Assembly: GCA_028876385.1 (NCBI GenBank)
Contig: JAGWSF010000109.1
Span: 62,001-126,000, forward strand
Direction: 5' to 3'
Source of the DNA: Acidobacteriota bacterium
GTDB taxonomy: Bacteria; Actinomycetota; Acidimicrobiia; Acidimicrobiales; Palsa-688
DNA: 64,000 nucleotides
Notes under the pieces: model-generated
Told to the model about the DNA's origin: nothing
Databases searched by the model: none
The model's input: only the letters and a program-made list of their open reading frames with translations
Program-made: the position numbers and the translations under genes
In this document: piece after piece, positions 41,069 through 50,470 of the stretch
Numbering within the stretch: position 1 is the stretch's first letter
How the letters are laid out: every line of letters starts with the position of its first letter

Positions 41069-43225
41069 ATGCCGATAGCCATCTCCGACGATCACCGTGC
41101 TTTGGCGGACACGGTTCACGATTTCCTGACCAAGCACGGGTCACTGACCGCCAACCGGGCTTTGCTCGAGTCGTCGGCCGAGCCCCTCCCTTCCTTCTGG
41201 AAGGATATGGCCGACCTCGGTTGGCTGGGCCTTCACATTGACGAAGAATTCGGCGGGTCCGGGTTCGGGCTAGCCGAGCTGGTCGTGGTGATCGAAGAAC
41301 TGGGCCGATCCGTCTGCCCCGGCCCCGTCGTACCAACCGCGGTGGCCAGTGCCACCTTGGCCGCCGCAGGCTCGAATGAGCTACGCCAGAAGTATCTGCC
41401 TGGGTTGGCCTCCGGCGAGTTGGTGGGTGCCTTCGCACTGGACGGGGACGTGACCGTCGACGGTGGTCGGATCAGCGGCACGGTGCCGGCAGCCCTGGGA
41501 GCTGGTCTGGCCGACATCGTACTCGTGGTGATCGGTGCTGATCTTGGTGTCGTAGATGTCCGAGCTCAAGGCGTCACTGTAGAAGTCCCCCACAACCTGG
41601 ATCCGGCGCGGCGGGCCGGGCGGGTCATTTTGGCCTCGGCGGCCTGCGCCCTACTGCCCGGGGGTGCTCGGGTCCTGGTCGATCTGGCCCGCCTCCTCTT
41701 GGCCGCCGAAGCGACCGGCGTGGCCCGACAGACCACCGAGATGGCGTCGGAGTATGCCCGGAACCGTACACAGTTCGGCCGCCCTATCGGCACCTATCAG
41801 GCGGTCAAGCACCACTGCGCCAACATGATGGTGGCTACCGAACTGGCGACCTCGGCGGTTTGGGATGCCGCCCGCGCGGCCGCCGCGGGGGAGGACGAGC
41901 GCTCCTACAGTGCTGCCATCGCAGCATCCTTGGCGATAGCGGCGGCTGATCTTTGCGCGAATCTCAACATCCAGGTCCACGGTGGTATCGGCTTCACCTG
42001 GGAACACGACGCCCACCTCTATCTGCGCAGAGCCGCAGCCATTGCCGCTCTCGTCGACGAGGAGGAGGCGGCGGTGACGGTGACTGACCTCACCCGACTG
42101 GGAGTGAGACGCAGCCGGGCCTTGGATCTGCCGCCCGAAGCCGAGTCGATCCGCGCGGAGGTTAGGAAGTTCGTGGCCGCTCTGTCGGGACTCGACGCGG
42201 CCGGCCGGCTCGCCGCCCTGCTCGAATCGGGCTATGCCGTTCCCCACTGGCCGAGCCCTTGGGGCCGAAACGCCGGGGCGGTGGAACAGCTCGTCATCGA
42301 GCAGGAGTTCGGGTCCGCTGGGGTCCAGCGACCGGCCTACGGCATCACCGGATGGGTGATCCTCACCTTGGTCCAGCATGCCACCTCCGACCAGATCGCC
42401 CGCTGGGTCCGACCGGCACTCGCCCAGGAAGTCATCTGGTGCCAGCTGTTCAGCGAGCCCGACGCGGGCTCCGATGCGGCCGGCATCAAGACGCGGGCCA
42501 AGCGGGTGGACGGAGGTTGGATCGTCAATGGCCAGAAGGTCTGGACCAGCGGAGCCCATTACGCCAGCTACGGCCTAGCCACCGTACGCACCGATCCGGA
42601 CGTACCCAAGCACAAGGGCATCACCATGATGGTGATCGACATGCACGGAGAAGGAGTGACCGTCCGGCCGCTGCGCCAGGCGACGGGTGACGCCGACTTC
42701 AACGAGGTGTTCTTCAACGACGTGTTTGTTCCCGACGACGATGTCGTAGGACCGGTGGATGGTGGCTGGAAGGTGGCCCGGGCCACGCTCGGCAATGAGA
42801 GCGTGAGCATCGGAGGAGGCGGAGGTGGGCTCACCACGCCGTACGAGACATTCTTCGGGTCTCTCGACAGCCACGGAGACCGCCTTCCGGGCGGCCCGGC
42901 CCGGGTTGGCCGCTACATCGCCCGGGCCGAAGCCGCGGAGCTACTCAACCTGCGCACCGCCTTTCGCGCTGTGTCGGGAGGTGAGCCGGGGCCAGAAGGC
43001 TTTATTACCAAACTGGTTCTGTCCGAGCTCCTCCAGGATTCGGCTGCCATCCAGGCTGCCCTCTCGGGCCCGGAGACTGCCTACCTGGACGGCCCGGGGG
43101 CGCTGAGTGCCCTGAGCGTACTGGGGGCGAGGGCCCTTTCGATTGCCGGGGGTACCTCGGAGATCAAGCGCAATCAGATCGGGGAGCGCATCTGCGGCCT
43201 GCCGCGTGACCCCTTGGTCGGCTGA
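41069..43225 (+). CDS. Fused double acyl-CoA dehydrogenase, FadE34/ChsE3-like
   Basis: A 718-residue chain that contains two dehydrogenase modules. Residues about 1-350 match the short FadE28-like subunit (FGRPIGTYQAVKHHCANM, VHGGIGFTWEHDAHLYLRR); residues about 370-718 match the large FadE29-like subunit (CQLFSEPDAGSDAAGIKTRA, GGTSEIKRNQIGERICGLP). M. tuberculosis FadE34 (ChsE3) has the same build and acts on five-carbon steroid side chains. The order short-then-large corresponds to fusing the separate pairs found at 27502/28533 and 62078/63277. The ATG at 41069 is probably leaderless. The domain arrangement argues strongly for a polycyclic side-chain substrate. Confidence 0.9.
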   Translation: MPIAISDDHRALADTVHDFLTKHGSLTANRALLESSAEPLPSFWKDMADLGWLGLHIDEEFGGSGFGLAELVVVIEELGRSVCPGPVVPTAVASATLAAAGSNELRQKYLPGLASGELVGAFALDGDVTVDGGRISGTVPAALGAGLADIVLVVIGADLGVVDVRAQGVTVEVPHNLDPARRAGRVILASAACALLPGGARVLVDLARLLLAAEATGVARQTTEMASEYARNRTQFGRPIGTYQAVKHHCANMMVATELATSAVWDAARAAAAGEDERSYSAAIAASLAIAAADLCANLNIQVHGGIGFTWEHDAHLYLRRAAAIAALVDEEEAAVTVTDLTRLGVRRSRALDLPPEAESIRAEVRKFVAALSGLDAAGRLAALLESGYAVPHWPSPWGRNAGAVEQLVIEQEFGSAGVQRPAYGITGWVILTLVQHATSDQIARWVRPALAQEVIWCQLFSEPDAGSDAAGIKTRAKRVDGGWIVNGQKVWTSGAHYASYGLATVRTDPDVPKHKGITMMVIDMHGEGVTVRPLRQATGDADFNEVFFNDVFVPDDDVVGPVDGGWKVARATLGNESVSIGGGGGGLTTPYETFFGSLDSHGDRLPGGPARVGRYIARAEAAELLNLRTAFRAVSGGEPGPEGFITKLVLSELLQDSAAIQAALSGPETAYLDGPGALSALSVLGARALSIAGGTSEIKRNQIGERICGLPRDPLVG

Positions 43226-43239
43226 TCATACGAGCGCGT

Positions 43240-43836
43240 TCAATCGACGAGGTGGGCAAGGAGGGCTTCGGCCTCCTCGAGTATCTGCGAAAGGCCCAGT
43301 GGACCGCGTCCCCACGCCTCCATGGCCGCCATCTCGATGCCGCTGATAACGCCTGCGACAAGGCGGACAGAGGTTTGTCGACCCTCATCGACGCCGAGTG
43401 AACGAGCGCAGTACTCGACCACCGCATCGGCCAGAGCGTGGACCCGCTCGCCCCGGACCCGGGCATGGATCTCCGGTGCGTCGGTGGCGGCGCGCCGCCA
43501 CAACTCCAGAAGGCGGACGTCAGGCTGCTCGGCGAGAGAATGCCGGCGGACGGCGTCCCATACCGTGCGCACAGGATCATCGGACGGCTCGAGGGCCGAA
43601 ATCGTACCGGTGAGGTTGGCAATCCCCCGTCGGGGCAGTCCCAGCAAGAAGTCCTCCTTGCTCGGGAAGTAGCGGAACAGGGTCCGGGCCGATACGCCCG
43701 CAGAGGCGGCTATGTCGTCCACGGTGATCTCGCGGTACCCCCGCTTGGCGAACAGCTCGAGGGCGACCACCTCGTAGCGTCCCAGGAGGGTGCTGCGGCG
43801 CCGGTCCCACCCCGATTCCGGCGCCAAGTCGAACAT
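43240..43836 (-). CDS. TetR family transcriptional regulator
   Basis: A 198-residue TetR repressor. The helix-turn-helix is at about 32-53 (TVDDIAASAGVSARTLFRYF, followed by PSKEDFLL). The remainder is a helical ligand-binding domain. The ATG at 43836 gives the natural N-terminus (MFDLAPESGWDRRRSTLLGRY); the frame is open further upstream but without family signal. It is convergent with the fused dehydrogenase (14 bp between stops) and precedes no obvious target, so its site could be anywhere in the island. The 184-bp gap upstream (43837-44020) shows no gene. Confidence 0.8.
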   Translation of the reverse strand: MFDLAPESGWDRRRSTLLGRYEVVALELFAKRGYREITVDDIAASAGVSARTLFRYFPSKEDFLLGLPRRGIANLTGTISALEPSDDPVRTVWDAVRRHSLAEQPDVRLLELWRRAATDAPEIHARVRGERVHALADAVVEYCARSLGVDEGRQTSVRLVAGVISGIEMAAMEAWGRGPLGLSQILEEAEALLAHLVD

Positions 43837-44020
43837 CGCGCGATTTTCGCACAGCGATTCCACCGATGCTGATGAACGCCCTCCGGGGCCCTCCTGAGCG
43901 TGCGAGTATCGGATCGATTCTGCGGCCGAGCCCCGGGTCAACTGGCCGTCAGGGACGCTGCATCTCGAAGAGGTCCACTTGGCCTTCGGACCAGGCTGAC
44001 CGGCGGAGGCGTCGGCCTGC

Positions 44021-44437
44021 TCAGGCCAGCCGAAAGACGGGGGCCTTGAACTCGCTGTGGCCGACGGGAGCCAAGGCAGCGACGACGGCCCGACCGATCG
44101 TCACCTCGGCTGGGTCGGCATCGACGAGTGCCGCGAGGCGGAGCCCTTGCTGCTCCTCGAGCTCCACCAAGGCGATGACCTCGCCGGCAGGATGGCCCGG
44201 CACGAACTGCCGACGGTTGACAATGAAGCTGAAGACGGTCCCCCGACCGCTGACCTTCTCGAAGGCGATGCGGCCCCCGCACCGCCGACAACGCTCTTGG
44301 GGCGGATGATCCCATTGCCGGCAGTCGCTACAGCGGGCCAGGGCCAGCACCCCCGAAGCGGCGGCCGTCCAGAACGGCTCGCTCACCACGTCGGGCACCG
44401 GAACCGGCGGCTCCAGGTCGGCTTCGGCGCCGGTCAC
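44021..44437 (-). CDS. DUF35 OB-fold/zinc-ribbon protein, partner of Ltp protein
   Basis: A 138-residue DUF35 protein with the rubredoxin-like zinc ribbon CSDC...CRRC (about residues 36-53) followed by an OB-fold with GRGTVFSFIV. DUF35 proteins bind CoA esters and form complexes with thiolase-fold Ltp enzymes; in ChsH2-Ltp2 the DUF35 part is required for aldolase activity. The GTG start overlaps the Ltp stop by 4 bp (GTGA), so the two subunits are made together. It is the split counterpart of the fusion at 3677. Confidence 0.9.
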   Translation of the reverse strand: MTGAEADLEPPVPVPDVVSEPFWTAAASGVLALARCSDCRQWDHPPQERCRRCGGRIAFEKVSGRGTVFSFIVNRRQFVPGHPAGEVIALVELEEQQGLRLAALVDADPAEVTIGRAVVAALAPVGHSEFKAPVFRLA

Positions 44438-45570
44438 GGCTTGGCCCGGCTGTACACGTTCGCCCCGCCGTATGGGCCGCCCCCGGCGCTCACCAGCGCC
44501 AAGTCGGCGTCGGGTACCTGGCGAACTCCGGCCTGGCCGCGCAACTGCAGGGCGGCCTCATAGTGGTGGTTGAGTCCGTGAATGTAGCCCTCGGACAGGA
44601 GTCCACCGTGGGGGTTGACCACTACGTCTCCCCCGTAGGTCGCCCGACCTTCGGCGAAGAACGCCCCCACCTCGCCCGGCTCGCAGAAGCCATAACCCTC
44701 CATGGTGGCCATCACCGTGTAGGTGAAGCAGTCGTACATGCAGGCGACCTGCATGTCGCTGGGTCGCAGTCCGGTCCGCTCCCAGATCCGGGGTCCGACG
44801 GTGTGGGCATACATCCGGGTGGGGTCGTCCCAGGCCGACCATCCCGAACAGCCCTGCGAGCCTGCGGACCCGACCAGCCATACAGGAGCGGGGCGGATGT
44901 CGGCGGCCAGCGATTCGCCTACGAGCAGGATGGCCACCGCCCCGTCGACCTCGCTCGTGCAGTCGAAGACCCTGAGCGGTTCGGCCACGAACCGGCCGGC
45001 CAGGTAGTCCTCCATGGTCAGTGGCTCCCGGCGGACGGCATGCTCGTTGGGCCCGGCGTGTCGGCGCTGCGTGATGGCGATGGCACCGAGGTCCTCGCTG
45101 GTCGTCCCGTAGACGGCCTGATGGCGTCGGGCCCACATGGCAAACCACTGTGGGGGAACGAGGAATCCCGACGGCGCATCGAACTGCAAATCTCCGCCGA
45201 CCTGCATGGGGCCCTCGACGGTACCGAAGCGATAGCCCGAACGGCCGTTGAGCGAGCGGTACACCAGGACCGCCCGACAGTGGCCGGCCTCGATCATGGC
45301 TGCCGCCATCGCTATCTGTTCGGCTACGGCATTGCCGCCGGCGTGTTGGCTGTTGGCCCAGGCCAGTTCGGCTATTCCCAGACCCCAGGCCACCTCCATA
45401 GGATGGGCCGAGTCATTGACCTGGAAGGTCGTCATCCCGTTGACGTGGCCTGGACCCAGCCCGCTGTCGGCCAGTGCGTCGCGACAGGCCTCGATGGCCA
45501 TCGCCCTGGTCGTACGTCCCGAGGACCGACTGAACGATGTCCGTCCGATTCCGGCGATGGCTACCGTCAT
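44434..45570 (-). CDS. Ltp-type thiolase-like protein (aldolase family)
   Basis: A 378-residue thiolase-fold protein of the lipid-transfer family: RREPLTMEDYLAGRF, ACMYDCFTYTVM and VNPHGGLLSEGYIHG. The nucleophile Cys position of true thiolases is replaced (NSQHAGGNAVAE), so retro-aldol cleavage of a beta-hydroxyacyl-CoA is more likely than thiolysis. It is followed by its DUF35 partner with a 4-bp overlap. It is divergent from the ligase at 45687. The probable products are a ketone or aldehyde on the ring remnant and a short acyl-CoA. Confidence 0.85.
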   Translation of the reverse strand: MTVAIAGIGRTSFSRSSGRTTRAMAIEACRDALADSGLGPGHVNGMTTFQVNDSAHPMEVAWGLGIAELAWANSQHAGGNAVAEQIAMAAAMIEAGHCRAVLVYRSLNGRSGYRFGTVEGPMQVGGDLQFDAPSGFLVPPQWFAMWARRHQAVYGTTSEDLGAIAITQRRHAGPNEHAVRREPLTMEDYLAGRFVAEPLRVFDCTSEVDGAVAILLVGESLAADIRPAPVWLVGSAGSQGCSGWSAWDDPTRMYAHTVGPRIWERTGLRPSDMQVACMYDCFTYTVMATMEGYGFCEPGEVGAFFAEGRATYGGDVVVNPHGGLLSEGYIHGLNHHYEAALQLRGQAGVRQVPDADLALVSAGGGPYGGANVYSRAKP

Positions 45571-45686
45571 AACCGCGTCTACCGTCCTGGCCCAGATTGA
45601 GGTGACCTGTGCACGGTGGCCATACTGCCCCCTCCCGACCTGTGGGGCAACCCCCCTGCGCGGCCTGAGCGTTATCGTGGAAGGAC

Positions 45687-47312
45687 ATGACCGACGCGGA
45701 CGCTCCCTGGCGCGCCGACCTCCGCCGACGGTGGTACGCCGAAGGATGGTTCGGCCCGGATACCCTCGCCCAGGCCTTCACGCGTTCAGCGGCAGCCCAT
45801 CCGGACGCTTGCCTGCACTTTGCGGGAAGCGACCATGCCGGAACCGTGCGCCTGCCCGAACTGCTGCGCCGCGGCACCGCCATGGCAACGGTCCTCCGCC
45901 GCCGAGGTCTCCAACCCGGAGATGTGTTAGCGGTACAGGTGCCAAATTGGGTTGAGGGGGCGGTCGCCTACGTGGCTGCCATGCTCCTGGGAGCGGTGGT
46001 CGTCCCGGTCATCCACATCTACGGGCCGGCCGAGGTGAGCTTCATCCTGCGCCAATCACGCGCCAGGGCCCTGATCATGCCTGACCGGTGGCGGCACTTC
46101 GACTACACGAACCGGCTCGCCGAGATGGGACCGCTACCCGACCTGGACCTGGTAGCGGTGATCGGCTCGGACATCCCGGCCGGAGCAGTGGCGTGGACCG
46201 AACTCGAGGAGGAGGCAGGCCGAGCGGAAAGTGCACCCGGTCCGGTCCCTACCACCGCCGCGCCCGACGACCTCGCCTACCTCGTGTACACGTCGGGCAC
46301 CACGGGGGAACCCAAGGGCGTGCAGCACAGCCACAACACACTGCTGGCCGAGGTCAGATCCACCGCGGCATGGCTGGGCACAGCGGCCACCGACGTATCC
46401 CTCGGCGCCTTTCCCGCTGGGCACATCGCCGGGGTGAGCTCACTTCTTCGCAGCCTCGTCCTCGGGACCAGCGCCGTCCTGCTCGACGCGTGGGATCCCC
46501 ACCTGGCGGCGGCCGCCGTCGAGCAGTACCGGGTCGGTTCGACGGCCGGGACGCCGTACTTCGTCACCTCCCTCCTCGAGGCGGCCGATGAAGACGGCGG
46601 GGACCTGTCGTCGCTCACCCGCTTCATGGTCGGAGCGGCCAATGTGCCGAGATCGGTCGTCGAGATGGCCGACGCGAGCGGCATCGCCGCCTACCGGGCC
46701 TACGGCTCAACCGAACATCCCACCATCTCCTCAGGTAGCTCCGATGATGCTCTCGCCCTTCGAGCGTCGACCGACGGGGCCCTGACTCCGGGTAACGAAG
46801 TACGCATCGTCGACGACGACGGCCACGACGTCGTAGCCGGCGCTCCGGGTGAGATCGTGAGCCGAGGCCCCGAGCAGTTCCTCGGCTACTCGGATCCCCG
46901 CTTCGACCAGGACAGCTACTGGCCCGGTGGCTGGTTCCGGACCGGCGACATCGGGATCATGGACGGTCGCCACCTGACCGTCGTCGACCGCAAGAAGGAC
47001 ATCATCATCAGGGGCGGGGAGAACATCGCGTCGAAGGAGGTCGAGGACCTTCTCCTGCTCCACCCCTCCGTGTCCGACGCCGCGGCCGTGGCTGCACCTG
47101 ACACTCGGCTGGGGGAAACGGTGTGCGCCTTCGCCGTGCTCGAACCGGGCGCCCACCTGGATCTGGAGGATGTGCGCCGTCATTTCCGGGATGCCGGCGT
47201 GGCGATCCAGAAGACTCCCGAGCGGCTCGAAATCGTGGATGACTTGCCTCGAGGGCATGGCGGCAAGGTCCAGAAGGCGGAGCTACGCCAGCGCCTCCTG
47301 CCACCAGGATGA
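45687..47312 (+). CDS. Acyl-CoA synthetase (FadD-type AMP-forming ligase)
   Basis: A 541-residue adenylate-forming ligase, full FadD length: P-loop YTSGTTGEPKGV, A5 YRAYGSTEHPT, A7 WFRTGDIGIM, A8 RKKDIIIRGGENIASKEVE and catalytic Lys in GHGGKVQKAELR. The A5 block is atypical (YGSTEHP rather than YGMTE), which suggests a distinct acyl pocket. The start has GGAAGGAC a few bases upstream. It is divergent from the Ltp/DUF35 pair. It supplies a CoA ester to this part of the island; the acid is unknown. Confidence 0.9.
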   Translation: MTDADAPWRADLRRRWYAEGWFGPDTLAQAFTRSAAAHPDACLHFAGSDHAGTVRLPELLRRGTAMATVLRRRGLQPGDVLAVQVPNWVEGAVAYVAAMLLGAVVVPVIHIYGPAEVSFILRQSRARALIMPDRWRHFDYTNRLAEMGPLPDLDLVAVIGSDIPAGAVAWTELEEEAGRAESAPGPVPTTAAPDDLAYLVYTSGTTGEPKGVQHSHNTLLAEVRSTAAWLGTAATDVSLGAFPAGHIAGVSSLLRSLVLGTSAVLLDAWDPHLAAAAVEQYRVGSTAGTPYFVTSLLEAADEDGGDLSSLTRFMVGAANVPRSVVEMADASGIAAYRAYGSTEHPTISSGSSDDALALRASTDGALTPGNEVRIVDDDGHDVVAGAPGEIVSRGPEQFLGYSDPRFDQDSYWPGGWFRTGDIGIMDGRHLTVVDRKKDIIIRGGENIASKEVEDLLLLHPSVSDAAAVAAPDTRLGETVCAFAVLEPGAHLDLEDVRRHFRDAGVAIQKTPERLEIVDDLPRGHGGKVQKAELRQRLLPPG

Positions 47313-47315
47313 CCC

Positions 47316-48101
47316 TCAGCGCACCTCGGTCGGTCGGTCGAGGTGAAAGGTCGAACGCGCCGACCCGGGGGGCGGGTTGCCTATGTGGGTGTAGGAGAGG
47401 GCATTCTGAAGAGCCGTCGACCTGGTCATGTCGAGCGCCTCCCAGATGGCCCGCACCGTACCCTGAACAGCTACGGGGCGCCGCCGGGCGATCCCGTCGG
47501 CGATCTCTCGTGCCCTGGTCCGCAGATCGGCGGCCGGCACCACCTCGCTGACAATTCCGAGACGGAGGGCCGATTCGGGTCCGATCCTCTCCTCATTGCC
47601 CATGAGAGCCCATCGCAGAACGTCGCCTACCGGCACACCCCGCTTGAGCAGCCCGATCGGCTCCAACGCCGATACGACGCCGCCGTTGGCGTGCGGATCG
47701 AAGAAGGTAGCGGCTTCGGAGCAGATGATGATATCCGCTTCGTTGATGAAGTACATTCCGCCGCCTGCGCACATCCCGTTGACGGCCGCCACGACCGGCT
47801 TCCAGACACCGTGATGCTTGGGTCCAAGAGTCGATCCGGGATCGGTTTGATTCCAGATATTGAGGTCGTACCACCAGACGCCCTCCTTGACATCGATCCC
47901 GGTGCAGAAAGCGCGGTCGCCGTTGGCCTGCAGTACGGCCACGTGGATCGAGTCGTCATCGCGCACCGTGCTCCACGCTTCGGAGACTTCAGCCGCCATG
48001 ATCCGGTTGAAGGAGTTGAGCTTGTCCGGCCGATTGAGGGTGATGGTGGCGACGTTCGCCTCGACAGCGAACTCAATGGTTTCCGGACGTTCCAAAGACA
48101 T
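47316..48101 (-). CDS. Enoyl-CoA hydratase/isomerase (crotonase) family protein
   Basis: A 261-residue crotonase. Oxyanion-hole blocks are RAFCTGIDVKEG and NGMCAGGGMYF. The first hydratase Glu is Tyr (GGMYFINEAD) and the second is lost in FFDPHANGG, so it is not a classical hydratase. The ATG at 48101 was chosen over a TTG two codons upstream. A TACTCT box (48110-48115, minus strand) is 8 bases before the ATG, which suggests a leaderless transcript. Tail-to-tail with the ligase (3 bp between stops). Confidence 0.85.
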   Translation of the reverse strand: MSLERPETIEFAVEANVATITLNRPDKLNSFNRIMAAEVSEAWSTVRDDDSIHVAVLQANGDRAFCTGIDVKEGVWWYDLNIWNQTDPGSTLGPKHHGVWKPVVAAVNGMCAGGGMYFINEADIIICSEAATFFDPHANGGVVSALEPIGLLKRGVPVGDVLRWALMGNEERIGPESALRLGIVSEVVPAADLRTRAREIADGIARRRPVAVQGTVRAIWEALDMTRSTALQNALSYTHIGNPPPGSARSTFHLDRPTEVR

Positions 48102-48115
48102 GCCCAAAAGAGTAA
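48102..48115 (-). promoter_or_regulatory. Predicted -10 of leaderless crotonase transcript
   Basis: On the minus strand TACTCT (48110-48115) is 8 bases before the ATG at 48101, the same box as upstream of the amidohydrolase at 18027. No ribosome-binding site. Confidence 0.4.
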
Positions 48116-48116
48116 C

Positions 48117-49058
48117 CTACGTCACAACAAATTTAGGATACTGGTTACGGTAGTCCTTGATCGGCCACACATCCTGGTCCTCACCCCAGATGGTGGCCCC
48201 GCCGATGTCCCACCGCATGAGCGTGTTGATACAGATGCTGGTCGAGCCGGGAAGGACCATCCGGCTGAGGGCGACACCTTCCGCGTGCAGGGCTCGCCCC
48301 TGCTCGTCGGCAGCGTCGATCGTCATCGAGGTGACCCACCCCGTGACCGGGTCCCTCTCGGTCTGTCGGGCGCCGCGGCGTAGATACGAGAGCACGGAGC
48401 CCGACCTCAGGTAGCCGCTGTGGGCCCGGTCCTCGGTCCGGTCGGGTACCGAGTAGGCGAGAAAGGAGGTCTCGGGCGAAGCGGCCCAGACATAGCCCAC
48501 CCGCGGATATCCCCGTTCTGTGCGACGCCCCCAGGATCGGTCCCGCATGGCGTAGCAGTCGACCACAATCTCTTCCCCGTCGAGACGGACGATCCCCGTC
48601 ACGTGTCCGGTCTGGTCGAAATGGTGGGCCTTGGGATAGGGAGGGGACCCTGACCGCAGTGCCACGGGGGCTTCTAGGGCGTCGAAGCGAAGCTCGACCT
48701 CCAGTCGGTCCCGATCGGTGTACACGAGGTCGTAGGACATCAGTGGCTGGAGCACCTCGATGGTCATGCCGGTCGGGAACCGGAGCCGAGCCGGGTCAGC
48801 CTCGGACGGATACCGCAGCCAGGAGAACTGCTCGAAGAAGGGGATGGACCACGGATCAACCGACCGGTCGTCCCAGATCCACGCACCCCCTGCGCAAACA
48901 CCGGGCTGGCTGCGCAAGCTCGTGTACAGCCACCCACCCATCCTCCGCTCGGGAACGAAGAAGGAATACCAGAACGTCTCCGTGTCGTAGAAGTCCGAGG
49001 ACGGCCGGTGCAGCCCGTCGTCGGAGGCGTTGAAGGAGGGTGCGTCGCCGCCCATCAT
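48117..49058 (-). CDS. AttH/carotenoid hydratase-like (DUF7064-type) lipocalin-fold protein
   Basis: A 313-residue protein rich in beta strands and aromatic residues. It has the block AMRDRSWGRR in the middle and WxxD/E pairs typical of the two-lipocalin-domain AttH family, related to hydroxyneurosporene synthase-like proteins; this assignment rests on the DRSWG motif and overall pattern. No enzyme activity is certain; family members are thought to bind large apolar ligands. The ATG at 49058 overlaps the stop of the APH-type kinase gene by 4 bp, so the two function together. A mycofactocin-type SDR gene heads the same operon. Confidence 0.6.
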   Translation of the reverse strand: MMGGDAPSFNASDDGLHRPSSDFYDTETFWYSFFVPERRMGGWLYTSLRSQPGVCAGGAWIWDDRSVDPWSIPFFEQFSWLRYPSEADPARLRFPTGMTIEVLQPLMSYDLVYTDRDRLEVELRFDALEAPVALRSGSPPYPKAHHFDQTGHVTGIVRLDGEEIVVDCYAMRDRSWGRRTERGYPRVGYVWAASPETSFLAYSVPDRTEDRAHSGYLRSGSVLSYLRRGARQTERDPVTGWVTSMTIDAADEQGRALHAEGVALSRMVLPGSTSICINTLMRWDIGGATIWGEDQDVWPIKDYRNQYPKFVVT

Positions 49059-50437
49059 GAATCGTCGCTCCGGAGGGGCGGCCAGGTCCGATCGTGGAGA
49101 GCTCCCGATGCCGACCTCATCAACTCATCCTCACGCATGACCCGGTTCCACACCGTCTCGATGTAACGACGTTGGTCGACGGTGCCGGCAAGGTACGCCT
49201 CGTCCAGCCGGGACCGGGCATCCGCTATGGAGGAGAAGGGCACCTCGACGAGCTCCTGGATGTCCGACAGTTCGTCCTGCACGAACTCGCGACCTGAGAG
49301 GTCGGCCTGCTCGAGGTACTTCACGACCCGGGCCAAACCCCGGATCCACTGCGCCGCCAGCGGGTCGGCGACCCGGGGGACTACGGTGCGCAAGGAAGCC
49401 AGCATATCGGCGTACGAATCGCTCCACTCGTGCCTAGTCGGAGTGGGAGACAGCGATGGGCGCTCGAGTCCCAAGCCCGCCACCTCGTTGAGGGCTTCGA
49501 GCCATAGTCGCCTGTGGAGCTGCCGGTAGATCATCAGGTTGCCTATGTCGCGTGTGGCACCGTCGGCGTCGTTGTGGGGTGGATTGAGGGTCGCCATCGT
49601 CGCCTCAGCAAAGAGCCGGTAGTACCAGACTCGCTCCTCGTCAATTCGGTGGCCGGACAACTGCTCATATTCGGAAAGGCGGTCCGGAAGACGGGTGAAG
49701 GTGTCCTGCACCGTGCGGAGGGACAGCCAGGCGATGTCGTCCATGGGATCACCGAAATGACAGAGCTCCCAATCGAGGACGGCCGCCACCGCTCCGTGGC
49801 GATACATGAAGTTTCCCGGGCCGGTGTCACCCTGCACGAGGACCACCGGACCGTCGTAGTCAGGAACGTTGGCCTCCAACCAGTCGACGGTGATTCGCAG
49901 GATCGGATCGATCCGGCCGTCCGGTCGGCTGGCCCGTTCCCTGAGCGCCGCAATCCGCTCGAGAGCATGCTCCCGAGCCGACCGGACCGGACCGAGTCCA
50001 CGGATCCGCAGAACCCGGGGATCGAGTCGGTGTTGAGCGGCGAGGCTGCGGATGAACCCCTGAGCGATGCGAATCTGCTCCGCCGGATCGGTGATGCGGT
50101 GGAACCAGGTGTCACCTTCGATCCGCTCCATCAGAACGGCTTCGCGATCGGGGTGAACGGCGATCACCCGAGGGACCGGAACGTCGGTCTTCTTCAGGGC
50201 GCGGAGTACTTCGGCCTCCGTCCTCAGAGAATGAAAGGCCGTCTTGTCCGGCATCTGCGCCGGCGTGTACCTCAAGAAGAGCTTGGCCGTGGGCTCCGCC
50301 GGTGGGCCGACATCGATGAACCAACCCTCCCTGGTACCCCCTCCGGGTATCCGGTCAGCGCGGGCTACTCGGGTGGCAGTGACAGTTTCGATCCATTCGA
50401 TGATCTCCGACCCGAGCCGGATCCCTTCTTCGGTCAC
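49055..50437 (-). CDS. APH-type phosphotransferase
   Basis: A 460-residue aminoglycoside-phosphotransferase-fold kinase with an added C-terminal helical part of about 110 residues. The catalytic loop reads VQGDTGPGNFMY (Gln replaces the usual His before Gly-Asp), and the metal motif is LDWELCHFGDP. N-lobe: GGGTREGWFIDVG. It belongs with the ACAD10/11-type kinases by those motifs but no dehydrogenase adjoins it. Instead it is coupled to the AttH-like protein (4-bp overlap) and preceded by an SDR 33 bp away. Possible role: phosphorylation of a hydroxylated apolar substrate. The C-terminal extension could hold a ligand-binding surface. Confidence 0.8.
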   Translation of the reverse strand: MTEEGIRLGSEIIEWIETVTATRVARADRIPGGGTREGWFIDVGPPAEPTAKLFLRYTPAQMPDKTAFHSLRTEAEVLRALKKTDVPVPRVIAVHPDREAVLMERIEGDTWFHRITDPAEQIRIAQGFIRSLAAQHRLDPRVLRIRGLGPVRSAREHALERIAALRERASRPDGRIDPILRITVDWLEANVPDYDGPVVLVQGDTGPGNFMYRHGAVAAVLDWELCHFGDPMDDIAWLSLRTVQDTFTRLPDRLSEYEQLSGHRIDEERVWYYRLFAEATMATLNPPHNDADGATRDIGNLMIYRQLHRRLWLEALNEVAGLGLERPSLSPTPTRHEWSDSYADMLASLRTVVPRVADPLAAQWIRGLARVVKYLEQADLSGREFVQDELSDIQELVEVPFSSIADARSRLDEAYLAGTVDQRRYIETVWNRVMREDELMRSASGALHDRTWPPLRSDDS

Positions 50438-50470
50438 GAACGCCCCGCTGCGATTGTGCTGATGAGACGA

